Source: Adenanthera pavonina
Lineage: Eukaryota > Streptophyta > Magnoliopsida > Fabales > Fabaceae
Assembly (NCBI GenBank): GCA_026686845.1
Contig: JAIVEN010000021.1
Span: 10,558,001 to 10,622,000 of the forward strand
DNA: 64,000 nucleotides
Reading direction: 5' to 3'
Shown piece after piece: positions 50,450 to 62,399 of this stretch. Positions within the stretch are counted from its first letter, which is position 1. Every line of letters starts with the position of its first letter. The notes under the pieces are model-generated. The model was not told the DNA's origin, did no database searches, and saw only the letters and a list, made by a program, of their open reading frames with translations. A program made the position numbers and the translations under genes.

Positions 50450-50650
50450 ACCTTTGTAAATAAATAAATATTTTTCTGATTTATTTGGTGTTTTTTCTCT
50501 CAATTTACTAAATAGTTACCAATTTATTTTTCCAAGTCCACTTTTGTAAATAAATAAATATTTTCTGATTTATTTGGTGTTTTTTTTTCTCAATTTAATA
50601 AACATTTACCAATTTATTTTTCAAGTCTACTTTTGCAAATAAATAACATT
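50450..50650. repeat. ~80-bp tandem repeat, 2.3 copies
   Basis: Units begin CAAGTCCACCTTTGTAAATA, CAAGTCCACTTTTGTAAATA and CAAGTCTACTTTTGCAAATA, followed by GATTTATTTGGTG and a T-rich part. They lie within the nested LTR. Confidence 0.8.
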
Positions 50651-51431
50651 TTTCTCTTATTCTATTTTTCCCAACTTCTCATATTTTCATTTTATTCTTT
50701 ATTTTTTGTTTTTGTTTTTCCTCATTTTTCTTATTTATTTTTGCATGTGAATGGTAAAAGGGCAATTAAAATAATTTTTAAAAGCCATAAAAATTGCATG
50801 ATCAACCTAAGGTAACCGTTCTTAGGAACGGGTGCTGTGGGGGTGCCTAACACCTTCCTCACTCACAATCGTACTCCCGAACCCAACTCTGATTCGCAGA
50901 CCACCCTTATCCTTTTTTGTTTTTATTTTGGTTTTCCAAAATTTTCCTTAAAATTTTGGTGGCGACTCCTCCTAAATCGGCCTCCGTCGTGCGGGCCGAT
51001 TTCCCTCTTTTTCCTTACCTCCGCGCCATCCGCGTCGCATTTTTGGGTGTGACATACGTTGTAGCTTTCAAGATTTAATTAGGAACTTTAGTTGTGCGAT
51101 AATGAATTGAATCCTAATTAAATAAGGAATAATTGATCGAGAAATAATTAGGACACTTTAGAAGTAAATGATATTATAATTATGCGGAGTCTAACTAACG
51201 AATATAATTTAGTTATCCCACAAGATGAACCCTGATCCCTTGACACTTTTAATAACTAAATCAAAACTTGCTGTCTATTTCTTTTCTTTTTAAATTGGGT
51301 TTCTCAATTTGATTATTAATTACTTTTGGGATTAAAATTTTTGACTGGTAAATTTACTATATCCTTTGAGTTTAACCTCTGAAATACTCCGGAGAACTTT
51401 CTACTACTATGATTGACCTTGCATATTTGCA

Positions 51432-54400
51432 GGATGCTAATCAAGTTTTTAGCACCATTACCGAGGAGGTCAACAAATTTATTAGTCCATTAAATTTTAG
51501 TCTTTTTTTTCAAAAAAGAATTTCCTCTTATTTCTTTTCTATCCCTTTCTACATGTTGTTAAGATCTAAAAATCTTAATAGTATTTCTGAATCGATTGCT
51601 ATTAATCCTGAAATTGAATGTGCTTGCAAGGAAAACCTAGCTAGATGGAGGCACGAGAAGACTAATGAAGTAGTGCATGCTGGGGTTCAAGCCAATTTAC
51701 TTTGGAGGGATGTAGATAAGCATGCGGTTTATGATAGTCCATCGTGTATCAGGTTATCTGATAATGCAAAGAATTACGAGTATAAGACAACTCACTTAAA
51801 CTTACAGTCACAATTTGATGGGCGAATAGGTGAAGGTACGTTGGTTTTCTGAAGGATTTCTATAAAAGGATTAACCAACTACCTTCAAATGGTGTGACTT
51901 TGAAGGAACTTAAAATGAGGTGTTCCAACTTTTGCTTGAAGGATAATGCTTGACGATGAATCCTAAATCTACCAGAGAATTCATTGACATCATGGAGAAA
52001 GATCTATGATGCATTCATTGCCAAGTTTTATTTTCCTCAAAGAACTGTAGATTTAAGGATAAAATATATCTCTTTTCAAAAATGGGGGGCGAGCCTTTTT
52101 ATGAAACATGGGATTGATTTATGGATTTCTTAAATGAGTGCTCACACCATGGGTTTAATGACATGATGTTACCCCACACCATGGGTTTAATGACATGATG
52201 TTACCAAGCTATTTTATAATGCTTTGTGTTCTACCTCCTAGTGGGGATGGTAATCTAATAGCTGATGAGATGATGACTATTTATGATTAAGTGACAACTC
52301 AGATCAGGCAAAAGAGAGTACAAAGTAGGAAGTACCTACAAATGAAATTAAATCTCGTGCTGATGCACCTGCATAGTTAGAGAAGTTAAATAAACATATT
52401 GACCTCCTTTTCCAACAATAGAGCAATACTTTTAATCTTCTTAAGTAATCATGCTCTGCATGTGGCGGTTTGGGTCATATTGCTGACATATATGTGTATA
52501 TGATTGAAGGGACTGCTAGAGTTATCTATATGGGATCAAATGTTGAATGTCCACAACTAATGCAAAGGAAGAATGATCCATTTTCAATCACATATAATCC
52601 TGCGTGGTGAAATCATCCAAACTTTTTTTGGAAAATCCATCAGCACCATTAGGATTTTAGCAACAGAAGACTCAACTGACCCCTCAGTTACCTGCACCAT
52701 CCATAGGAAAGACTCCTTAGCTAAAGGAGATGTTCTCTCTATTTATGGTTGGCCAAGCAACTATTAATAAAAATTTTGATCAATTCATGACTAGCTAGAT
52801 TACTACTAATAATGCTACTCAAACTACGATCTAAAACATAGAACTCCATGTGAATCATCTTGCAGATCTAGTGGCTAATAGAAGTCCAGGCAAGTTCCTT
52901 AGCAACACAGAAATGAATCCCAAGGAGAGTATGAAGGCTATAAGTGTGGGGGAGAAGATAAAAGAGAGTGATAGGTTAGATGAAGAAAAAAAAGAATTAA
53001 AGCAAAAGAGTGAGATAAGGAAGCAAGAAGAAGAAGGAGGGAGCTTTAAGTTAAAGGTTGAAGGAGAAGTAAATAGTCAAACTTCTAAAGCAAAGCCTTA
53101 TCAACCTCTTATACTTTTTCTACAAAGGTTAAAAAAAGAAAAGCATGATGAAAGCTTTGAAAAGTTCCTTAAGATATTTAAAAAGCTGCAAATCAACATC
53201 TCATTCATTAAAGTTTTGGCCAAGATGCTTGATTATGTTAGATATGTCAAGACTCTTATCTCCAACAAAAAGAAGCTTGAAGAGTGTGCTTCTGTTAACT
53301 TTAATAGAGGTAAAGCTGTCAAAATGGGTCAAGCCCGACGGGCCGGCCCGAAAAGCCCGAAAAAATGAGCGGGTTCGAACCTCAATTTTTGGAGTAAATA
53401 CATAATCCGGACTTTTTGAGCCTGGCCCGTGGTGGGCCGGCTCGAAACTTTTTTCTTTTTCTTTTATTTTTGGTTTAAAATATTAAAAAATACATATTAT
53501 TTTATTAATTAGTGATATATAAATTGTAAAATTTAAATATTATGTTAGTTTTTGATTAATTATGATGATAATTAGTTATATTAATTTAAATTATGATAAT
53601 AATTAGTTGTATTAATTTACATAATTATATAAAAAAATTTATTAAAAAGCATAAAAAAATATTAAAAAATTAAAAAAGCCCGCGGGCCAGCCTGTAGGCC
53701 CGATCCCGCGGGCTCGGGCTTGAAAAATCAAGCCTATTTTTCAATTCGGGCTTTTTGGCCCGGCCCGAATTGACAGCTCTAAATAGAGGAGTGCAGTGCC
53801 ATATTGCAAAGATAGCTGCCTTCGAAATTAAAAGATCTGGGGAGTTTCTCTATTCCTTGTACTATTGATTCTACTATCATTGATAATTGTATATGTGATT
53901 TAGGCGTAAGTATTAACTTGATACATTTCTCTCTTTGTAAGAAACTAGGAATTACATATTTGATGCCCACAAATGTTACACTCAAATTGACAGACAGATC
54001 TCTTTAGCACCATATGGAAGTGATTGATGATGTTTTGAAAAAAGTTGGTAAACTCTATATTCATGCTAATTTTATAGTTTTAGAGTTAGAACATGAAATT
54101 AATGTCTCTTTAATTCGAGGAAGACCATTCCTATCTACTGTGGGTGCCTTAATTGATGTGCCAAAGAGAAAATTGATATTTAGAGTAGGAAATGAGATAG
54201 AGGAATTTAATTTTACTAATGCTTCAATGATTCCCTCTCTTAAAAAAGAATTGTTGCAGCATAGATATAATATAGGTTCCTCATAAGCAAGAATTGGAAT
54301 TTCCTTCCAAATCTTTAGATAATGATAAAAGTTCTTTTCAAAAGGCTATTAGAGATGAAGTTAAAATTAAGAAAAAAATGACACCACCTAGTCTTGGCAA

Positions 54401-55890
54401 GAAAAGAGACATTTGTATAATCCAAATGGACTGGTTAGTACCAACTTTTATCATAAAAAATTTCTTTAAGGGGAGGATGCAATTAAAGTGGAGGAAAAAA
54501 CTAATTCCTAGATTTGAAGGGTTTGGTGCAAAGTCTTTAAATGATGTCATCTCTTGATTTCTTAGCCTGTCTAGCTATCGACATTAAATTTATCATTTAT
54601 TGGGAGATAACCCAACATTATTTTTCTTCTTTTTGTTTTCAATTTTTCTTCTTTTTAGTCTTGTTGCTCTAAACTCTCTCCCACAAGATTGTTTGTAGGA
54701 TTAATTTGATTATGGTGAGAAAGAGCTTGGAACATATATAAGGGACTCCAAAGAACACTTCATATATCACTTACAAATCAGATGAGCCTCAATTCCTTTA
54801 TTTTTTATTTTATTCCCTACAACATTGTGGACAATGTTGGATCTTAATGTGGGAGGAAATTTATTAGTTGCTTTTATTTGACTTGTTTTGAATAATTGTA
54901 CTAATATACTGAAATTTAAAATTTTTTTCACAATTTAGATTTGTTTTGCTTTTTTTTGAGCTAGTGATTTTGTTTGTCACCATAGGATGCTCGATTTTGT
55001 GCTTAATGGGGTAAGGTAGCTAATTTTCAAGTCAAGAACATAAGTCTTGAGACTATAAATCTAAACACTATGACTTAGCATGTAGTAGGTATATATAAGT
55101 GATTGAATTTGTAGGAATGTGAGTTATATATTTACTTCTGAACTCGGGTAATTTCAATTGTTGTGTATAAATTGTTTATTTGGTTGGAGAGATGATTCAA
55201 AATTAAATTAAAAGAAAAGAAAAAATGAAAGAAAAAAAAATTCCACTCTGCTGGCTTAAACTGTACTTAGTAATTGAAGAGTTTTACCAAAAAACATTGT
55301 CTTTCACATCAAACGGTGTAATATGAGTTATGGGTGTGCGAAAGGTATTTTGATGTAGTGAGTTATGTTAGTTTGAGTAATTAGAGGTGCTCATTACAAA
55401 TGCAAAATCTTAGTGTCAGAGCGCATAATGACCTAAGAAAAATAAATAAACCCTAAGATAAAATTGAAGTACTTTGCATGGGGAAAGAAATAAATAAATT
55501 CTTGTTAATCTCCATTGCACATGAGTTGAAGTTTATACACAATTGGTTGAGATATTTTAAGTTTTTAAATAAGTGTGGTAATTTTTCTCCCTCTTACTTG
55601 ATTGGATGGCTGCATTTGTCACGTGCCAGGCGCATGCACATACGCACATTAAAGTCTCATGGACGAATGAGAATGGTGAGTGGATTGCTTTTGAGCCTAA
55701 TTTTCAATTTTGTTGAGCACTCCTTTTACTTATATTGGTGACGGACTATCACTAGTAAAGATGAGGAGTTCGGTGAATCTAGAAAATGACTTTTTATGAA
55801 TAGCACAATTTTAGTTTTGTTTAAGGATAAATAAAGGTTCAAGTGTGAGGGAATTTGGTGTGTCTATATTATACCTACAAAGGATGATTA
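51432..55890 (+). pseudogene. Athila-like gag-protease relic lacking pol
   Basis: After the LTR, TTTTAGCACCATTACCGAGG (about 51447-51466) matches the Athila tRNA-Asp primer site with G-to-A and C-to-T changes. Gag follows in broken frames: P-S-C-I-R-L then N-Y-E-Y-K-T; F-Y-E-T-W; a zinc knuckle C-S-A-C-G-G-L-G-H-I-A-D near 52450; and P-L-I-L-F-L-Q-R-L-K with F-L-K-I-F-K-K-L near 53110-53190. A retropepsin-like region follows (D-L-G-V-S-I-N near 53900, G-R-P-F-L-S-T-V-G-A-L-I-D near 54118). Reverse transcriptase, RNase H and integrase are absent. The 3' non-coding part and a purine tract AAGTGTGAGGGAATTTGG (55840-55857) complete it. The 3' LTR is cut after ~30 bp. Confidence 0.8.
53311..53781. 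mobile_element. hAT-type MITE inside Athila gag-pro
   Basis: 471 bp flanked by a perfect 8-bp duplication AATAGAGG (53303-53310 and 53782-53789). The ends TAAAGCTGTCAA and, in reverse complement, TAGAGCTGTCAA form inverted repeats. Both ends continue into GGCCCG-rich inverted sequence. The eight-base duplication and TARAGCTGTCAA ends fit the hAT superfamily. Host reading (C-A-S-V-N-F then C-S-A-I-L-Q) resumes across it. Confidence 0.88.
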
Positions 55891-56575
55891 TGGCAAGGCT
55901 ATGGTGGCTATGAGGTTGTGGTTAATTTGAAAAGGGAGATGTGCTTTTTATATGAAAAGGCTGCACTTGCTCCTGTACGTGGTAATTGTTCAGAGGCAAA
56001 TGGATGGACTTATGGTGATGTTTATTTGGTGGATGAGGTTGAACGCGCAGTTTCATTTATAGCGCCACTGGACTTTGCCACCAGAAGGTTTTGTGAAACT
56101 TAATTCTGACAGATCTTCTGATGCAGGTAGAAATCGAGGAGGCATTGGAGTTATTGCTCCTGATGCTTCTGGTTCGGTTCTTAATCTACCTAGCAGTAGT
56201 TCTTGTTCTTCATCTTCAGCATTAATGGGTAGAGCCATGGATGGCCTTTAAGAGAACCTTGATGATGGCTCCTGATGTTGGAATCAATCATGCCCAGTTT
56301 GAATATGATAATAAGTTGTTAGTTCAATATGTCACACTGCTCCTTGCTTTGATTGGCTTTGTCTTACTACATCTTGACAGATATTAGCTGCTGCAAAACT
56401 GGTTTACTGCTGCTGCTGATTTTTAATGGATACTCAAGAATATGAACTTAGTTGCTGATTGGTTAGCTGAGAAAGCTTATGGGTGTTGTTTTTTGTAATT
56501 TTGTGTATATATTGCTTTTGTTTGTTTGAATGGATGACTTTTCCTTGGACAAAAACAAAATAAAAATTCTCCAAG
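55890..56575 (+). pseudogene. LINE RNase H-like (RVT_3) fragment
   Basis: The translation near 56080-56190 reads P-P-E-G-F-V-K-L-N-S-D, then G-G-I-G-V-I-A-P-D-A-S-G. This is the start of the plant RVT_3 RNase H domain, with R replacing the usual G after S-D. Near 56437-56480, N-L-V-A-D-W-L-A-E-K-A marks the domain's end. Stops separate the parts. It begins where the Athila element is cut off, so it is an adjacent or nested 3' LINE remnant. Confidence 0.65.
56477..56508 (+). repeat. 32-bp exact repeat, copy 1
   Basis: Begins TTATGGGTGTTG and ends TTTTGTGTAT. Identical to 60777-60808, exactly 4300 bp away. Copy 1 covers the end of the RVT_3 reading frame and its stop. Confidence 0.9.
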
Positions 56576-56579
56576 AACT

Positions 56580-57850
56580 TGAATGAAAAAATAAAAAAAT
56601 AAAAAAGCCCACCTGCGATTTAAAAATGAAAAGATTATAAGTGGATGCGAGTTTTTTTACCCATCTTAAAAATTACTACATTGTTCTTTTTGTTCGACGT
56701 GCCATTTGAATCCCACGTATCTTGCCCCCTTAAAATCGCCGGCCCGTTTCCTATTGCCCCATTCTTCGAAGACTCAAGAGCAACATAATTTATTAAATAT
56801 TATTTATAAAAATATCTATAAATTTTCAAATAAAACATCTTACTTGATTTGTTTTCCAAATGAAAAATAAGCTTTATTATAATAGGACTTGCTGTTAGTG
56901 GTGTTTAAGTAACCCGAAAGGTTCGGTCTCATCTGATATACTGGATTAGCTTAAAAATTGAGACATGTTGGACATGAATGAGGTCAAATCTAGTTTTCAC
57001 TTAACCCAGTGTAAATATAATTTTATTTTTTAAATAATTTTTTATAAATATTAATTAAATTTATATAATTTTTTCTTAATACATTATATCCAATAAATTA
57101 ATTTTATCATTATTACAAATGCTTTTAAGATTTCAATATTTTAATTTTATTTAAAATTTTAAATTTATTTCTTAATATTGTATAAAATTAATGCATGATT
57201 ATTGATTATTTATAATTTTAAAAAATATTTCTTTTGATCATAATATTATTTTTTTAAAAAATATATTTTGAATAAATACAATTATATTTTTTTAATAAAT
57301 AAAACTAATATATCATTTATTTTTTAAATAATTTCTAAGAAACCCTATCCTGTAAACCAAGTTAGTCCGAGCTATTGATTTTAGAACATATAAACTCTGG
57401 TATCTTCAATGTACAGAATTTGAAAAACAAACTTACCACTTGCAATTAACTAACAAAATGAAAAGAACATAATTGATACATGAATTATTGAATTTTAAAT
57501 TTAAAAATAAATTAACAATATAAATAACAAAAGTTAGTTACAGAGTAATTATACATTGGAAAATCTATTTATCTTAATTTTATTGAATTAAAGTACATTA
57601 AATATCTAAATTATTTTTTTTAATCTATCTTAAAAATTATATTGTTCTTTAAGATAAAATTTAAATAATTTAAATTTAATTTGAATACTTTGAAGTTTTA
57701 ATTTTTGAATTTTATTTATTTTTAATTCAAATAATTATTTTTATTAACGGTTGACATTTTTAAATTTATGACTTTTTTAAAAAAATAAAAAATAAAAATA
57801 TTAAAATCATAACAAAAATAAAATACAATTTAAACGGAAATGAACCATGA
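56580..57850. other. AT-rich spacer
   Basis: Low-complexity A/T DNA; no gene or RNA recognised. The end of this stretch leads into the promoter of the Mpo1-like gene. Confidence 0.45.
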
Positions 57851-57867
57851 ATCCATCCGTCTGCGAA

Positions 57868-57875
57868 TATAAAAG
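57868..57875 (+). promoter_or_regulatory. TATA-like box upstream of the Mpo1-like gene
   Basis: TATAAAAG about 240 bp before the ATG. Plausible, but the implied 5' UTR of ~210 nt is unproven. Confidence 0.35.
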
Positions 57876-58115
57876 ACGATGAATCGGTATTATTAATTTA
57901 TTACTACTTGACTGCTGATAGGATTGAACGAAGCTTACGTATTCCTGATCGTCAATTATTTTCTTCATAACGAACGTGGAGTACAAGAAACTTCCCTCCT
58001 ACCAAACTTACGGCGTCGCCCGCGGATTTCCCCTGCCCGATAAGATTTATAAAGTCACTGTCTGAAAATAAATTTCTCGGCCTTATCTGTCTCTGGAAAA
58101 TTCTCATCAAAACAT

Positions 58116-60762
58116 ATGGGGAGGACCGGATTGTTTGATCTGGAGAAGCACTTTGCCTTCTATGGCGCATACCACAGCAATCCAACTAATATTGTTATCC
58201 ACACCTTGTTTGTGTGGCCGATCTTCTTCACTACCCTGATTTTTCTCTACTTCACGCCTCCCCTTTTCAAAGCCCCTGACTTAGGGTTCGATTATGGCCT
58301 CATCTTCAATTACGGCTTCTTGCTTGCTGCTATCTATGCCTTGTTCTATGTCTTCTTGGATTACAAAGCTGGCTCTGTTGCGGCTTTGCTCTGTTTGGTC
58401 TGTTGGGTCGGATCCAGTATTCTTGCCCAGAGGCTCGGGTTTTCTCTCGCGTGGAAGGTATGGATCACCTTTTTACCCGATTAAAGGCTATACTTTATAC
58501 CTTTTTGTGATTGCCTTGCAAATACTGGAAAACAACAGATTTTGTTTGGATTCATTGGTTGTGCCACTTTATGCTCGTTAATATTCTTCTCAGTAGCCAG
58601 ACCAATCGTTGATGATTTTGCTGTGGATGATGACAGTGTTTGATAGTAGTAGTACTTAACACTTTGCATCTTTAGTTGCTACTGTGTAGCAAGCAAAGTC
58701 CTTCCTTTGGACCTTTCATGTAAAGCTTGTGAAGTCAAGCCTTTTGCTTTATTGTTTTTTCATTCATTAATCGCTTGCCATATGTCGATGTTAAATCTGC
58801 TCGAACAGTGGGTGGGTCATGGGTGTTAAGTTTGTGATTGTTATTCATAAAATCTAATAAGCTGATCAGCTTTGGACGTTAGCTTCAACCGATACATGTC
58901 TTTCGTTCTTCCCTATCTTTCTTTACTCATATATTCCCTGAATATATTACTCACAAATAGATACACTTATCGAATAATTATTAATCATATTTCTCCTTGT
59001 TTTCCTTATCATGCTAGTTTTGCGTCAGCCAAGTATCTTCCGAGTTCCTTGCGGATTTTATTCTTGTATAAGTTTATAGCAACTTAATTTCCATTTGGCA
59101 ATGATCGCACTGGGAGATAACTCTGAAAGGGCAAGACGGGATTGGTTCCTATTCTCTTGTATTAGACTGCCAAATATTTCTGGCGTCTATTTCCCCCCTT
59201 TTGATTACTAATCTTGTGTGTTCTGTTCGGTAACCAAGACATATTTTGGATGTTAAATTCATCCTTGTATTCTCTCTTTTTGTCCAATGCATTTCTCTCC
59301 TTATTCATCAACAGTTATCTCATTTTTCCTATATACCTGGAACTGTGTATCTATGATGTCTTACTTTCCAACTTCATCAGTTTTGCTTTGCTCTTAACAG
59401 ATCAAACTAATCCTGATAGTGATCTTTTCTAGGTTTGAACTAAATCTGGATTTATTGGGTGGGTAACGTTTGCTTCTGTTTGGTGCATAGCTTAGGATTT
59501 ATTCATTTATCACTAGGTGTTCTTTACATGTTGCTCTTCTAATTGCTAATTTGCTGCCTTTTGCTTTAAATGCAATATTCATGACTGTACTGTGCAATAG
59601 CATCTTAGAGGAAGGAACTGTAGGAATGAGAAGCACAAATTCATGTATAAATTTGAAGTCATTCTGTCATCTACCTGGTTAATTTATTCTCTCATAGAAC
59701 TCCACGGAGTTGCCTTACAAGAATTTTCAATTTTGAGGTAGTGAGTAGTGACAAACCTGATTGTTAGCTAACTGTGGAAGATTTTTAGGAATTATATGCT
59801 TCATGTAATGACACTTCATCCTGGTTAAAGTCTGAGCCTATGTTTACTTCAACGAGAATGCTGGAATATTGGCAATTCTTTTGCTGACTTGAGAAATATG
59901 CAATTGTGAGACGTGATACAAGGGTAATAAGAAAAAAAGTACAATTGTCAAGAGCTCTCTGACTTTCGTGGTTTTGTGCATTCTTTTCAACGGAGAGAAC
60001 TGTAAGGAAGGGCATATTACCCCATTTGTACTTTTCTATAATAAGAAATCCGATCGTTCAAAAGCCTTGTGGTAAGTTCTGTAGAGAACAATCATTACTA
60101 GTTTTTCTATAGCTCCATACCTGTATCTGAGATTGAATGACACAGGAAGCCAGAACTATTATGTCAAGTGGCATTGTTAAGCATCAATTTCTTAACTGTA
60201 GATGCATATGCTATCCTTTTAAGAAAAGTTAAGGGAAGAGGGGCCTTTTGAAGTAAGACAAGTGGCATAGCGAAAGCTGTTCTGTTCTTTGAACAAACAC
60301 GTGACGCTATATGTGACATCTATCTTTCAGGTAGTCCTGGCAGCTCAGCTGTTTTGTTGGACTGGACAGTTTGTTGGTCATGGCGTGTTTGAGGTGAATG
60401 ATTTATTCTATTGCTAATAAGCATGATCCAGGGTTTTCACATTGCTATTATGTTAACTTCTTCAATCGTTTCCGTGTTAGAAACGTGCACCAGCTCTCTT
60501 GGACAATCTTGTTCAAGCTTTTCTAATGGCACCTTTCTTTGTGTTGCTTGAGGTAATTGTTTGTCGAAAGCTTTTTATAGCAGTCCCTTTGACTTGCGAG
60601 TTGAGTTGTGAAAAAAAGTGGATTTATTGCTGTTCGTTGTTACAGGTCTTCCAATCAGTTTTTGGATATGAGCCATATCCAGGGTTTCATACCAAGGTGA
60701 AGGCAAAAATAGGAGTTGAGATCAAGGAATGGCAGGAAAAGAAAGCAAAGAAACTTTCTTAG
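58116..60762 (+). CDS. Mpo1-like (DUF962) membrane protein
   Basis: Four exons, 58116-58457, 60331-60393, 60481-60552 and 60646-60762, all GT-AG and phase 0, give 197 residues. The first intron is long (1873 bp) and shows no gene of its own. The protein starts M-G-R-T-G-L-F-D-L-E-K-H-F-A-F-Y and has several hydrophobic membrane segments. It has the family histidines (His12, His20 in F-Y-G-A-Y-H, His29, and His131 in V-G-H-G-V-F-E) that bind iron in yeast Mpo1. Yeast Mpo1 is an ER Fe(II) dioxygenase that alpha-oxidises 2-hydroxy fatty acids in phytosphingosine breakdown; the same reaction is likely but not shown in plants. The C terminus is lysine-rich (K-K-A-K-K-L-S), resembling an ER retention signal. 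Closest recalled homologues are At1g74440 and At1g18720. Confidence 0.94.
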
Positions 60763-60776
60763 TTTCCACAAATGGT

Positions 60777-60808
60777 TTATGGGTGTTGTTTTTTGTAATT
60801 TTGTGTAT
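60777..60808 (+). repeat. 32-bp exact repeat, copy 2 (3' UTR of Mpo1-like gene)
   Basis: Identical to 56477-56508. It starts 14 bp after the stop codon of the Mpo1-like gene. Sequence on either side differs from copy 1. Confidence 0.9.
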
Positions 60809-60814
60809 CATTTC

Positions 60815-62390
60815 TCTTTAAACAATATAACAGCCCTTATTTTCAATTTTCTTCTCTTTTACCCTGGATGAGAAAAAAAGCCGTGGGGAAAGGAAAATTA
60901 GGTTGAAAAAAAAAAAAGAAAAGGAAAAGCAAGGTTTCCCCTCATTCAAATGAAGTCTTACCTTTTTTTTTCTTTTCCAAGTAGATCAATATATGGAGTA
61001 AAGGAAGCTCAGTCACATACTAAAACGGCAGTAGGGTCCTCATGAAAATATCTTCATCCGCAGCGGCTTAGTAATGCGGTGTCCCATAAAGACAAGTACC
61101 CGTGTTCACGAGATAGACTGCAAGTTAGAACCTAACTAAACACTTTTTTTTTTGCCAGAACCGAACTAAACACATTAGTCATCGTAGCAAATCGTTCAAG
61201 CAAATCAAAGCAACACACAACATGGGGGATAATAAATCAGGCAATTATGAAAGTTAAACAGCCCAACATAAGTTTCCTATCACATAACCCAAATTTAAGG
61301 GCCACCCACTAGCAATGAGGCCAACTAGGTTCTATGTCCAACCTACACAATAAATAAAAAATTACAACTTCACAAAAAATGAGCTTACTAATGATCATAA
61401 CAACTCAACAATCCACAAGGGGTGAATAACTCTAATGGAGCAAGTCAGCTACTCTACACAACCATCATTCGAATTCTCAAGTAAGTCCATGAATTTGAAA
61501 TTGCTATGAGTTAACCACCAAGAATGAACAAACCTTGACTCATTTCAAAGTTTTTGAACCATAATCCATTATATTATAACAATTAATCTCAAGAAATATG
61601 TGCATCCAAACACACACTTACTAACCCACCTAGGGTTTGTACTTTACACCATGAACACATATGATACTTCATTTAATCCATACCAATAGCGTTTAGAGAC
61701 TTCAAGAAGCAATATTAAAGTACTTCAACCATAAAATTCATACTAAGCTCGTTGTCATTGAAACCCCAACTCATAGATCCAAAAATACACCACGAAAACT
61801 TGAGAAATGAGAGGGGAAGAGATGGGGAAGCGTTCTCTTGAAGATTTTTGCTTGGAATCGGTGTGCAATGGCCCCACAAAGCTCCCCAAATTGCCTCTCC
61901 TTCCATCTCCACCAAAATCCTAGCTCCAACTTTGCGTTTAGCATCACAAAATGGGGTACTTATACAGGTGGCACAAAAGGAAATTGACTTCTACTGGGGA
62001 CAAGTCGACTTTTGCTGTCACAGTTGCAAAATTTCAAAACCTGCACCATCACAAGTCGTCTTTCAGAGGCATAAGTCAACTTTCTGCTCTTTCCAGATGG
62101 GAAGTCGACTTCTCTTAGTGGGACTTAAGCCTCTGAACTTTCATTAAGTAATTAAATCTTAGATTTAACATGTTATATAGCTCCATACCATACACTCCGT
62201 AAATGATTCGGTAGATGAGAATTTGGACAAATAATAAAAATCAATATTTCATTTATAAAAGAACTATATAGAAAACTTTAATAACACAATTAAATTTGAA
62301 TATTCACGAACTTAATTCATTCAATTGGTTGATTATAAAATAAATTACAAAATGTCAATTGTGAAATCCACAAAAATAAATGTATTGTTT
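60815..62390. other. Spacer with possible LTR remnant
   Basis: Contains AAGTCGACTT-type motifs repeated near 62003, 62047, 62080 and 62101 within a ~900-bp non-coding stretch. The element was not identified. The ORFs at 61715-61915 and 61848-62147 overlap on opposite strands and have no domains. Confidence 0.4.
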
Positions 62391-62399
62391 TAATTTTCT

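Larger units (their letters stand above)
47993..51054 (+). mobile_element. Nested Tat/Ogre-like LTR
   Basis: It runs from TGGTAATTTT to GGGTGTGACA. It contains a ~1-kb purine-rich region (48160-49130), a TATA box TATAAAA at 48972-48978, and a GC-richer end with GGTGGCGACTCC-like sequence near 50958. On both sides the host LTR sequence resumes. No clear target duplication was found, so one end may be off or truncated. No coding sequence, so it is solo. Confidence 0.6.
47037..51431 (+). mobile_element. 5' LTR of Athila-like retroelement, with a nested LTR
   Basis: The right end is set by ...TTTGCA at 51431, followed by a primer-binding site. The left end is proposed at TGTATCTATTTTCATCTC (47037), because the element's 3' end (55859) begins TGTGTCTATATTATACCT after a purine tract. 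Without the nested LTR (47993-51054) the length is about 1.3 kb, usual for Athila LTRs. Confidence 0.55.

Noticed and set aside
61080..61180. tRNA-like or small RNA sequence
   Set aside because: A short duplicated AACCTAACTAAACAC / AACCGAACTAAACAC segment, but no cloverleaf can be drawn.
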